Positions 33,604 to 40,718 of a DNA stretch of 47,363 bases are shown in pieces (the stretch's first letter is position 1; the number at the start of each line of letters is the position of its first letter). The translations under genes were made by a program, and so were the position numbers. This DNA is from Clostridia bacterium (GTDB taxonomy: Bacteria > Bacillota > Clostridia > Oscillospirales > Acutalibacteraceae), in NCBI GenBank assembly GCA_017430965.1, contig JAFRLX010000116.1, forward strand, positions 1 through 47,363, read 5' to 3'. The notes below the pieces were generated by a model. That model was given only the letters and a program-made list of their open reading frames with translations, was not told the origin of the DNA and searched no databases.

Positions 33604-33629
33604 CAGGTAAAGCGCAGCAAAAAAAGATA

Positions 33630-33658
33630 ACAGCCGCAAGGGATATCCTTGCGGCTGT
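33630..33658. repeat. 29-bp hairpin, copy 1
   Basis: CAGCCGCAAGG, loop GATAT, CCTTGCGGCTG. An identical copy lies at 33924-33952. This copy follows the carboxypeptidase stop; a T-rich run faces it on the minus strand (plus-strand A-run at 33620-33626), so it could terminate transcripts coming from the right. Confidence 0.75.
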
Positions 33659-33681
33659 CAGACTGTCGAAAAAGTGGCTGA

Positions 33682-33695
33682 AACCACGCGACTAT
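33682..33695. repeat. 14-bp match to the IS200/IS605 end hairpin at 5127
   Basis: AACCACGCGACTAT is identical to the first arm and loop of the hairpin at 5127-5140; the second arm is missing here. It may be the trace of an IS200/IS605 end. Chance cannot be excluded. The surrounding 33660-33805 is A+T-rich and holds no gene. Confidence 0.4.
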
Positions 33696-33810
33696 TTATC
33701 GTTCTTATAATATCATTTTATTTTTAAATTGTATTAAATCATTCTTTATAGATAAGTAATTTAAAGCATAATATTACGAAATCGCCGTAAATACGCCGAT
33801 TTTGCGTTTT

Positions 33811-33861
33811 TGCCAATCTCTGCTTGCGGTACCATCGTACAGCTCAGCGCAGAGATTGGCA
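33811..33861. repeat. 13-bp inverted repeat in the hairpin-rich gap
   Basis: TGCCAATCTCTGC (33811-33823) and GCAGAGATTGGCA (33849-33861), 25-base loop. Perfect match. Confidence 0.65.
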
Positions 33862-33885
33862 AATTTCATCTCACTCTTTCAACAT

Positions 33886-33927
33886 CTGTCAGCGTGTAGA
33901 AAAACAAGTTTTTCTACACGCTGACAG
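33886..33927. repeat. 20-bp inverted repeat, overlapping the second 29-bp hairpin
   Basis: The left arm starts CTGTCAGCGTGTAG and the perfect right arm ends CTACACGCTGACAG; only two bases separate the arms. Four bases are shared with the next hairpin. Confidence 0.7.
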
Positions 33928-33958
33928 CCGCAAGGGATATCCTTGCGGCTGTTTTTTT
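33924..33958 (+). terminator. 29-bp hairpin, copy 2, with T-run
   Basis: Identical to the hairpin at 33630-33658 but followed by seven T, so it should terminate plus-strand transcripts. Confidence 0.75.
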
Positions 33959-33978
33959 GCTGTCGGTCAACAAAGCGC

Positions 33979-34935
33979 TTATTGAAACGCTTTTGTCAAA
34001 AAATTATAAAAGCATTGCCCCCAAAAAACGTTGTCGTGTTCAAAGCCTTCGACCAAATCGGTTTGGTTTTTTATATGCAAATCATTGAGCACATCGCGGT
34101 AATAGAGCGTGGAGTCCAAACAGTAGGGGTCTTTGTCGCCGACTGCCATGTAGAGGTAGTAGGGCGTATTGTCGGCAGTCGGTTCGGGGAAAGCTTCCAT
34201 ATACGGTATGCTCCAGAAACTGCCGCTGTGAATATCGGTCGGAATGACACCGCTACTTGGCGCAAAGCTTCCGATATAGCCGAATTCATCCAACCAATTA
34301 AACCCGATACACAAAGCCTTGGCACCGCCTTCGGAATAGCCGGCAACCGCGGTATGCCTGCGCTCTTTGCTGACCGGGTATGACTTTTCGATAAAGGGCA
34401 TCAAATCCGTGTGAATTTCTTTAACCACCTTGTTGTAACTGTTGCGCTTTTGGGCATCGGTCTTGCTTTGCTTGCCTGCGGCATCATCGGTGTACATATC
34501 GATGCCGACAAGAATCATCGGCACACAAAGCCCTTCTTTGAGCATATTGCCGTAGAGCAGGGTGAGAAATGTATCGTCGTTAATCAGGGTTTTGTGGCTG
34601 CCCCAGAAGCCGTGAATCACATACATCACCGGGTAGGTGCGCGTTTCATCGTAGCCGGCAGGCAGGAGCACATTGCATTGCTTCTCGGCAGCGGCAACCG
34701 TAGAGTCGTAAGAGATATTCTTGATGAGAGTACCGTAATCGGTGCCTTTGTGCTTTTGAAAATAGCTTTCCTCAATATCATAGCGGTTTTCGCTTGCGTA
34801 AGGACCTTTGCGCTCGGTGCGGGATTGTGCTTGTGTTTGCGCTGCACTGTCACTGCGGCTGCCTTTGCTGCAGGCGTTTAGGGCAAGGCACGCGGCAAGC
34901 AGCAGTGCTATTAAACAAAGATGCTTTCTTTTCAT
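33979..34935 (-). CDS. Lipoprotein esterase (alpha/beta hydrolase, feruloyl/enterochelin-esterase-like)
   Basis: 318 residues. A signal peptide with lipobox LNAC puts the lipidated cysteine at residue 22, followed by a Ser/Gln-rich linker. The esterase D/XynZ-type domain has PVMYVIHGFWG (oxyanion region), nucleophile S201 in AGYSEGGAK and H300 in GFEHDNVFW; an acidic residue near 268-270 (GDKDP) could complete the triad. It probably removes acyl or feruloyl groups from glycans at the cell surface. Start ATG follows GAGGAGGC. It has its own promoter. Confidence 0.85.
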   Translation of the reverse strand: MKRKHLCLIALLLAACLALNACSKGSRSDSAAQTQAQSRTERKGPYASENRYDIEESYFQKHKGTDYGTLIKNISYDSTVAAAEKQCNVLLPAGYDETRTYPVMYVIHGFWGSHKTLINDDTFLTLLYGNMLKEGLCVPMILVGIDMYTDDAAGKQSKTDAQKRNSYNKVVKEIHTDLMPFIEKSYPVSKERRHTAVAGYSEGGAKALCIGFNWLDEFGYIGSFAPSSGVIPTDIHSGSFWSIPYMEAFPEPTADNTPYYLYMAVGDKDPYCLDSTLYYRDVLNDLHIKNQTDLVEGFEHDNVFWGQCFYNFLTKAFQ

Positions 34936-35012
34936 AACGGCCTCCTCAAATGTGTCGGAGTTTGGCGGGAGCGGCTTTGGGCAGGTGCAGTGTTACCGCT
35001 TTGTCTGCTTTT

Positions 35013-35041
35013 ATTATATACGACAGGTGGCGAAAATACAA
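35013..35041 (-). promoter_or_regulatory. Promoter of the lipoprotein esterase gene
   Basis: On the minus strand: TTGTAT, 17-base spacer, TATAAT. Confidence 0.7.
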
Positions 35042-35138
35042 CCGCGTGTGCCGTGCGGCAGTGCGGATGTTTTCACTGCCTTGCCGAATATATATAAAAT
35101 CTGTGCACCATATTGAGGATATTTAGGTACTTTTTACA

Positions 35139-35167
35139 TTGTGATTTTTGCTTAAATATAGTATGAT
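35139..35167 (+). promoter_or_regulatory. Promoter of the purine operon leader
   Basis: TTGTGA, 17-base spacer, TATGAT. An overlapping alternative is TTTACA (35133), 18 bases, TATAGT (35157). Either gives a start site at about 35169-35174. Confidence 0.55.
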
Positions 35168-35173
35168 ATTAGT

Positions 35174-35338
35174 ATCATCGGTAAGGGGGAACAACTGCCA
35201 ATGCACTTGTCACGGTTTTCTGAAAAAAACATAGCGGCAACCGCGGCAAACTGCGCCTTAACCGGGGTGAGTGCGCAACACTGCGCAAATTGGAAATAAA
35301 CGCCTTATTCTCAGCGGAGAATAAGGCTCTCTTTTTTT
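35174..35338 (+). ncRNA. Structured leader RNA of the purine operon, identity unknown
   Basis: About 165 bases ending in an intrinsic terminator. By eye it folds into an outer stem GGTAAGG (35180-35186)/CCTTATT (35303-35309), a 9 x 8 internal loop, CCAAT/ATTGG (35198-35202/35289-35293), GCACT/AGTGC (35203-35207/35270-35274), CAC/GTG and GGTT/AACC, capped by a loop with GCGG-CAA-CCGC. The outer stem uses the same bases as the terminator's 5' arm, so the two exclude each other, as in a riboswitch or attenuator. It does not match the guanine/adenine, ZTP, PRPP or THF riboswitch consensus as I know them. A 6S-RNA-like molecule, which has been reported near purine genes in some bacteria, is another possibility. 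Confidence 0.42.
35302..35338 (+). terminator. Terminator in the purine operon leader
   Basis: GCCTTATTCTC, loop AGCG, GAGAATAAGGC, then TCTC and seven T. It lies 80 bases before purE. Confidence 0.88.
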
Positions 35339-35395
35339 GGCAATACAACCGGTGCACGCAAAAAGAAACAAGGTTCATACACTGATTGTATTGCC
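35339..35395 (+). promoter_or_regulatory. Perfect 10-bp stem with 37-base loop in the purE 5' region
   Basis: GGCAATACAA (35339-35348) and TTGTATTGCC (35386-35395). The right arm ends about ten bases before the AGGAAAGGGGAAG ribosome-binding region. The dyad could be an operator or an mRNA element; no known motif is recognised. Confidence 0.5.
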
Positions 35396-35418
35396 CGGGA
35401 TTAGGAAAGGGGAAGAGT

Positions 35419-35913
35419 ATGAAAAAAACAGCCATTATTATGGGAAGTGACAGCGATTTAAAGGTGGTCGAAAAGGGGATTGCGGTCCTGGAAGAGTTCG
35501 GTGTGCCGTATGAAGTGCATGTTTTTTCGGCGCACCGCACGCCGGCACAGCTGCAAGAGTTTGTCAAAAGCGCTGAGGAAAATGATTTCGGCGTAATCAT
35601 TGCGGCGGCAGGTATGGCGGCGCACTTGGCGGGCGCCGTGGCGGCGGCAACGATTTTGCCGGTGATTGGCATTCCGATAAAATCCGCCTGCTTTGAGGGC
35701 ATGGATGCCCTGCTCTCTACGGTGATGATGCCGCCGGGGATTCCCGTGGCAACCGTGGGGGTTGACGGTGCCAAAAACGCCGCGCTGCTGGCGCTTGAAA
35801 TCCTGGCGCCGGGCGATGCGCAGCTGGCGCAAAAGCTCAAACAGCACCGCGCAGCGGCTGCCGAAGCCGTGCTCGAAAAAAACGCTGCTATCGAAGAAAA
35901 GTTTAATCACTAA
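35419..35913 (+). CDS. purE: N5-carboxyaminoimidazole ribonucleotide mutase / AIR carboxylase catalytic subunit
   Basis: 164 residues from ATG 35419. IIMGSDSDLKVVEKG binds the phosphate, VFSAHRTPAQL carries the active-site histidine, and AAGMAAHLAGAVAA, EGMDALLSTVMMP and GIPVATVGVDGAKNAALLA complete the PurE fold. It makes CAIR. A class I PurE needs PurK for N5-CAIR, and no purK is in the window. First gene of the operon, preceded by a leader with a terminator. Confidence 0.93.
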   Translation: MKKTAIIMGSDSDLKVVEKGIAVLEEFGVPYEVHVFSAHRTPAQLQEFVKSAEENDFGVIIAAAGMAAHLAGAVAAATILPVIGIPIKSACFEGMDALLSTVMMPPGIPVATVGVDGAKNAALLALEILAPGDAQLAQKLKQHRAAAAEAVLEKNAAIEEKFNH

Positions 35914-35927
35914 TGGGGGAAATAGAG

Positions 35928-36638
35928 ATGGAAAAGAAAGAATTACTGTATGAAGGTAAAGCCAAAAAGGTGTGGAGCACGGAGGATGAAACCCTCTGCA
36001 TTGTCGACTATAAAGACGATGCAACCGCTTTTAACGGCTTAAAAAAAGGCACCATTCAGGGCAAGGGCGCGATTAACAACCGCGTTTCCAACTTTATGAT
36101 GCAGGTGCTCGAAAAAGAGGGAGTCCCCACACACTTTGTGGAAGAACTCTCCGAAAGGGAAACGCTGGTCAAAAAAGTGAGCATTGTGCCACTGGAAGTG
36201 ATTATCCGCAACATTTCCGCCGGTTCCTTTGCCAAGAATTACGGCGTGGAAGAAGGCATTGTGTTTGAAGAACCGACGATTGAATTTTCTTACAAAAACG
36301 ATGATTTGGGCGACCCGCTGATTAACGCCTACCACGCACGCGCTTTGAAGCTGGCGACAAAAGAGGAGATAGAAACCATCAAGGCGATGGCGTTCAAAAC
36401 CAATGAGGTGATGAAAGCCTTTTTCAAAAAGCTGAACATTGATTTGGTCGACTTCAAGCTGGAGTTCGGCAAAACGGCGGACGGCAGCCTGGTGCTCGCC
36501 GATGAAATTTCGCCCGATACCTGCCGCTTCTGGGACAGCACCACTCACGAGAAGTTGGACAAGGACCGCTTCCGCAGAGATATGGGGAATGTGGAAGGCG
36601 CGTATCAGGAAATGATGAAGCGCATTTTGGGAGAATAA
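35928..36638 (+). CDS. purC: Phosphoribosylaminoimidazole-succinocarboxamide synthase (SAICAR synthetase)
   Basis: 236 residues from ATG 35928 (GGGGGA upstream); an ATG at 35913 overlaps the purE stop and lacks spacing. YEGKAKKVW, VDYKDDATAF, VPLEVIIRNISAGSF, DEISPDTCRFWD and DKDRFRRDMG are diagnostic. It joins aspartate to CAIR with ATP. It is 14 bases from purE. Confidence 0.95.
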   Translation: MEKKELLYEGKAKKVWSTEDETLCIVDYKDDATAFNGLKKGTIQGKGAINNRVSNFMMQVLEKEGVPTHFVEELSERETLVKKVSIVPLEVIIRNISAGSFAKNYGVEEGIVFEEPTIEFSYKNDDLGDPLINAYHARALKLATKEEIETIKAMAFKTNEVMKAFFKKLNIDLVDFKLEFGKTADGSLVLADEISPDTCRFWDSTTHEKLDKDRFRRDMGNVEGAYQEMMKRILGE

Positions 36639-36691
36639 TGTTCACCGCGTGAACATGATTCTGTTTTCAGTGTTCAGTTTTCAGATTTCAG
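36638..36691. repeat. Hairpin plus heptamer repeats after purC
   Basis: ATGTTCAC-CGC-GTGAACAT (36638-36656) is followed by GATTCTG and four 7-bp units: TTTTCAG, TGTTCAG, TTTTCAG, ATTTCAG (36664-36691). Confidence 0.7.
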
Positions 36692-36698
36692 TTGGAGG

Positions 36699-36830
36699 AT
36701 GGGCGCTGCCCATACCCGATTGTAAGGCAGTGCACAGCACTGCACGATATATTTGCTAAAGCAAATGCAATATGCCGCAAGCGGCGCGATATATTGCTTT
36801 GGGCAATGCGATATGTTTGTTATGGCAAAC
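36699..36830. repeat. Array of six small hairpins between purC and purF
   Basis: ATGGGC-GCT-GCCCAT (36699), GCAGTGC-ACA-GCACTGC (36727), ATTTGCT-AA-AGCAAAT (36751), GCCGC-AA-GCGGC (36774), ATTGC-TTTGG-GCAAT (36793) and GTTTG-TTATGG-CAAAC (36815). Most are separated by GCGATAT or a close variant (ACCCGAT, CACGATAT, GCAATAT). The period is about 19-29 bases. No gene is present in this gap. Confidence 0.75.
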
Positions 36831-36860
36831 GATAATTATATAGGATAAGGGAGCACATAT

Positions 36861-38285
36861 ATGGGAGGATTTTTTGGCGCGGTAGCGCAAAGTGATGTGA
36901 TTTTAGATGTGTTTTTCGGCACGGATTATCACTCACACCTGGGAACGCGCAGAGGCGGCATGGCTGCTGTCGATGCAGAGGTCGGTTTACAAAGAGACAT
37001 TCACAACATTGAGAATTCGCCGTTTCGCACCAAGTTTGCGGGCATTGCGGACGAAATGAAGGGCAATGCCGCCATCGGCATTATCAGCGACTATGACCCG
37101 CAGCCGCTGCTCATTCGCTCGGCGCTCGGCGCCTATGCGATTGCATTCATCGGTGTGATTAATAACAGCGCAGAGCTCATTGAAAAGTATTTGTCTTCGC
37201 CGGGCGGCTTTTTCAATTCCATGACCGGCGGCAATATCAATAACACGGAGCTTGTCGCTGCGCTCATTAACCAAAAAGAGAGTTTTACCGAGGGTATTCG
37301 CTTTGCGCAAGAGGCGATTGACGGCACCTGTTCCATTCTCATTTTAACCAACGAGGGCAGCTTGATTGCCGCGCGCGACAAAGTCGGCAGGCTGCCGATT
37401 ATTTTAGGTAAGTGCGAGGGCGCGCACTGTGTGAGCTTCGAGTCCTTTGTTATCGGCAAATTGGGTTTTGAGAAGCTCAGAGAGCTCGGCCCCGCCGAGA
37501 TTGTGGAGCTTTCTGCCGAAGCGGTAAAAGTTTTGCATGCGCCGCAGCAGAAAAAGCGCATCTGCTCCTTCCTCTGGTCGTACTACGGCTACCCGACCTC
37601 GACCTACGAAGGCATTAATGTGGAAATGATGCGTTACAAAAACGGTGAAATTATGGCGCGCACCGATGAAGCACTCGGCAATGCCACCAATGTCGATTAT
37701 GTCGGCGGGGTGCCGGATTCGGGTACACCGCATGCGATTGGTTATGCCAACGCTTCGCACCTGCCGTTTGCGCGCGCTTTTATCAAATACACCCCGACCT
37801 GGTCGCGCTCGTTTATGCCGACCCGGCAGGAGGAGCGCAACAAGATTGCCAAGATGAAGCAAATACCCGTGCACGATTTAATTCAGGACAAAAACCTGCT
37901 TTTTGTCGATGACTCGATTGTGCGCGGCACACAGCTCAAAGAAACGGTTGATTTCTTATATGAAAACGGTGCGGCAAGTGTACACATGCGCTCTGCCTGC
38001 CCGCCGATTATGTTCGGCTGCAAGTACCTCAATTTCTCGCGCTCGACTTCGGATATGGACTTAATTGCCCGCAAGGTGATTGTCGAGTTAGAGGGAGAAA
38101 AAGGGTTTGACTATATCGAAGAATACAGTGACGGCACCACAGAGCGCGGCAAGGCGTTGCGCAAAGTTATTTGCGAAAAACTGCACCTGGCTTCGCTCGA
38201 ATTCCAATCGCTGCAGGGCATTGTGGAAGCAATTGGTATGGATGAGTGCGAATTGTGCACCTATTGTTGGAACGGGAAAGAATAG
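36861..38285 (+). CDS. purF: Amidophosphoribosyltransferase-like protein without the N-terminal catalytic cysteine
   Basis: 474 residues. The C-terminal phosphoribosyltransferase domain is intact: GVPDSGTPHAIGYA, RSFMPTRQEERNKI and the PRPP loop VDDSIVRGT (349-357). CELCTYC near the C-terminus resembles the Fe-S/Cys tail of Bacillus-type PurF. The N-terminal part starts MGGFFGAVAQSDVILDVFFG, where ordinary PurF has a processed N-terminal cysteine (C-G-(I/V)-F-G). The usual glutamine-site motifs are also changed (SDYDPQP, VINNSAE). It should use PRPP, but glutamine hydrolysis is doubtful; free ammonia or a partner amidotransferase may supply nitrogen. The gene symbol marks homology, not proven function. 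Confidence 0.8.
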   Translation: MGGFFGAVAQSDVILDVFFGTDYHSHLGTRRGGMAAVDAEVGLQRDIHNIENSPFRTKFAGIADEMKGNAAIGIISDYDPQPLLIRSALGAYAIAFIGVINNSAELIEKYLSSPGGFFNSMTGGNINNTELVAALINQKESFTEGIRFAQEAIDGTCSILILTNEGSLIAARDKVGRLPIILGKCEGAHCVSFESFVIGKLGFEKLRELGPAEIVELSAEAVKVLHAPQQKKRICSFLWSYYGYPTSTYEGINVEMMRYKNGEIMARTDEALGNATNVDYVGGVPDSGTPHAIGYANASHLPFARAFIKYTPTWSRSFMPTRQEERNKIAKMKQIPVHDLIQDKNLLFVDDSIVRGTQLKETVDFLYENGAASVHMRSACPPIMFGCKYLNFSRSTSDMDLIARKVIVELEGEKGFDYIEEYSDGTTERGKALRKVICEKLHLASLEFQSLQGIVEAIGMDECELCTYCWNGKE

Positions 38286-38317
38286 TGTGAAAGTAAAACT
38301 TTAAGTGGAGAAAACAT

Positions 38318-39355
38318 ATGAACCGAAATTCAAAATCAGAGGCATACGCACAGGCGGGCGTAGACATCACTGCCGGCTACACCGCGGTGGAATTGATGAA
38401 AGAGCACATCGCAAAAACCCTCACAAGCGGTGTGTGCTCCGATATCGGCGGCTTCGGCGGGCTGTTTGAACTGCCCGCGGGGTATGAGCAGCCGGTCCTG
38501 GTCAGCGGCACCGACGGTGTCGGCACCAAGCTCAAATTGGCGTTTTTGACGGACAAACACGATACCATCGGTATTGACTGCGTGGCAATGTGTGTCAACG
38601 ACATTATCTGCGCCGGTGCAAAGCCGCTGTTTTTCTTGGATTACATTGCCTGCGGCAAAAACTACCCCGAGAAAATTGCTAAGATTGTCAGCGGCGTTGC
38701 CGAAGGCTGTGTGCAAAGCGGTGCGGCGCTCATCGGCGGCGAGACCGCGGAAATGCCGGGCTTTTACCCGCCGGAGGAATATGACTTGGCGGGCTTTAGT
38801 GTCGGCATTGTCGAGAAGAAAAAGATTATTGATAACAGCACCATGCAAGTAGGCGACAAGCTCATTGCGCTGCCTTCGAGTGGTGTGCATTCCAACGGCT
38901 TTTCCCTCGTGCGCAAGGTCTTTGATGTCGCGCATTGCGACTTAAAGGCGCCGGTGGAAGCCTTGGGCGGTGCGAGCCTGGGTGAAACCCTGCTCACTCC
39001 CACAAAAATCTATGTTAAACCCGTATTGGCACTGCTCGAAGCAGTGGAAGTCAAAGCGATTTCTCACATCACGGGCGGCGGCTTTTATGAAAACATTCCG
39101 CGCAGCCTGCCCGCCGGGAAGTGCGCACGCATTCAAAAAGAGGCGCTCAAAGTATTGCCGATATTTGATTACATTGCAGGGGTCGGCAACATTTCACAAA
39201 GAGATATGTTTAACACCTTTAATATGGGTGTGGGCATGGTCGTGTGTGTCAGTGCCGCGGATGAAGCCGAAGCGCTTGCGGTGCTCAGAGCCAACGGCGA
39301 AGAGGCTTACACCATCGGCGAAATTGCAGCCGGCGAGGGGATAGAGTTATGTTAA
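38318..39355 (+). CDS. purM: Phosphoribosylformylglycinamidine cyclo-ligase (AIR synthetase)
   Basis: 345 residues. [52 protein letters not shown] and [19 protein letters not shown] identify PurM. It closes FGAM to AIR with ATP. AGTGGAGAAAAC precedes the ATG. It overlaps purN by 7 bases. Confidence 0.95.
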   Translation: MNRNSKSEAYAQAGVDITAGYTAVELMKEHIAKTLTSGVCSDIGGFGGLFELPAGYEQPVLVSGTDGVGTKLKLAFLTDKHDTIGIDCVAMCVNDIICAGAKPLFFLDYIACGKNYPEKIAKIVSGVAEGCVQSGAALIGGETAEMPGFYPPEEYDLAGFSVGIVEKKKIIDNSTMQVGDKLIALPSSGVHSNGFSLVRKVFDVAHCDLKAPVEALGGASLGETLLTPTKIYVKPVLALLEAVEVKAISHITGGGFYENIPRSLPAGKCARIQKEALKVLPIFDYIAGVGNISQRDMFNTFNMGVGMVVCVSAADEAEALAVLRANGEEAYTIGEIAAGEGIELC

Positions 39356-39960
39356 AGACAAGAATAGCCGTGCTCGTCTCCGGCGGCGGCACCAATTTAC
39401 AGGCGCTCATTGATGCCCAGGCGCGCGGGGAAAACCCCTATGGGGAAATCGCACTGGTCATTGCCGACAAGCCCGAGGCGTATGCGCTCGAGCGCGCAAA
39501 AAAAGCGGGCATTCCCACCGCGGTGGTGAGCAAAAAAGAGAGCGCTTCGCAAGAAGCATTTGAAGCGGCTATGCGCTGCAAACTCGCAGAATACGCAATT
39601 GATTTAATCGTGCTTGCGGGCTTTCTGTGCATTTTAAGTGAGGACTTTACAAAGGCATATCCCGAGCGCATCATCAATGTGCACCCCTCTTTAATCCCTG
39701 CCTTTTGCGGCAAGGGTTACTACGGACTGCGCGTGCACCAAGCGGCGCTTGATTACGGAGTCAAAGTGACGGGCGCGACCGTGCACTTTGTCAATGAAAT
39801 ACCGGACGGCGGCAGGATTATTTTGCAAAAGGCTGTCGCCATTGAGCCGGACGATACACCGCAAACACTGCAAAAGCGGGTGATGGAGCTTGCCGAGTGG
39901 CAGATTTTGCCGCAAGCCGTTGCCCTTGTCAGTCAAAAAATACAAGGAGAAAAGCGATGA
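39349..39960 (+). CDS. purN: Phosphoribosylglycinamide formyltransferase (10-formyl-THF dependent)
   Basis: 203 residues. [16 protein letters not shown] binds the phosphate, and [19 protein letters not shown] and [18 protein letters not shown] carry the Asn-His-Asp catalytic set. It formylates GAR. It overlaps purM upstream and shares ATGA with the IMP cyclohydrolase gene downstream. Confidence 0.94.
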   Translation: MLKTRIAVLVSGGGTNLQALIDAQARGENPYGEIALVIADKPEAYALERAKKAGIPTAVVSKKESASQEAFEAAMRCKLAEYAIDLIVLAGFLCILSEDFTKAYPERIINVHPSLIPAFCGKGYYGLRVHQAALDYGVKVTGATVHFVNEIPDGGRIILQKAVAIEPDDTPQTLQKRVMELAEWQILPQAVALVSQKIQGEKR

Positions 39961-40673
39961 ATATGTTTGAAACGAAAACCATGGGCGAACGCATCAAAGG
40001 CAACCCCTATGTCGGCAGAGGTATCGCAGTCGGCATGAGTGCGGACGGCAGCAAAGCCGCGATTGCCTACTTCATTATGGGTAGGAGCGAGAGCTCGCGC
40101 AACCGCATGTTTTTGGAAAAAGGCGATGAAATTGTCATCGAGCCGATTGACCTTTCCAAAGTGGGCGACCCCTCTTTAATCATTTACTCCCCGCTGCGGG
40201 TATTAGAGGGCGCGACCATTGTCACCAACGGCGACCAGACCGACACGGTGTATGATTTCTTAAAAGCGGGCAAATCTTTCTCGCAGGCGCTTGCGACCAG
40301 AGAGTTTGAGCCGGATGCACCCAATTTCACCCCGCGCATCAGTGCGCTGCTGCATTTAGGGGAAAGCTTTTCTTACGATATGTCCATTTTAAAGAGTGCC
40401 GATGAAAAGGGCAGCGCCTGTGTGCGCGAGTACTTCGAGTACCCCGCTTTGCCGGGTGTCGGGCACTTTATTCACACCTATGTGACCGATGGTAACCCCA
40501 TTCCTTCTTTTGTCGGGGAGCCGGAGCGCATCCGCATTCCCGACAGCCCCGAGGCCTTCTTAAAGGATATCTGGGAAAACCTTGACGAAGCGAACAAGGT
40601 TGCCATTGCCGTGCGCTATATCGATTTAAAAAGCGGCACTTACGAGCAGAAAGTCATTAATAAATATGTTTGA
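39957..40673 (+). CDS. IMP cyclohydrolase of the PurO-like type
   Basis: 238 residues from ATG 39957, which overlaps the purN stop (GGAG upstream); the frame is open further left only as a shadow of purN. NPYVGRGIAVGMSADGSKAA, AYFIMGRSESSRNR and TNGDQTDTVYDFL are the motifs of the IMP_cyclohyd family, first described from archaeal PurO. It would close FAICAR to IMP, the last step, and it replaces the cyclohydrolase half of ordinary bifunctional PurH. The neighbouring gene supplies the other half. Confidence 0.88.
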   Translation: MNMFETKTMGERIKGNPYVGRGIAVGMSADGSKAAIAYFIMGRSESSRNRMFLEKGDEIVIEPIDLSKVGDPSLIIYSPLRVLEGATIVTNGDQTDTVYDFLKAGKSFSQALATREFEPDAPNFTPRISALLHLGESFSYDMSILKSADEKGSACVREYFEYPALPGVGHFIHTYVTDGNPIPSFVGEPERIRIPDSPEAFLKDIWENLDEANKVAIAVRYIDLKSGTYEQKVINKYV

Positions 40674-40679
40674 TTACCA

Positions 40680-40700
40680 TTAACTCATCACTCAACACTC
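40680..40700. repeat. Three heptamer repeats between IMP cyclohydrolase and AICAR transformylase genes
   Basis: TTAACTC, ATCACTC, AACACTC. The purH-like ribosome-binding site AGGGGGT follows. Confidence 0.5.
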
Positions 40701-40718
40701 AAAACAGGGGGTACTGAA

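Noticed and set aside
35174-35418. Guanine/adenine, ZTP (pfl), PRPP (ykkC-type) or THF riboswitch before purE
   Set aside because: None of the invariant motifs known to me for these classes could be placed. The leader is kept as an unidentified RNA.
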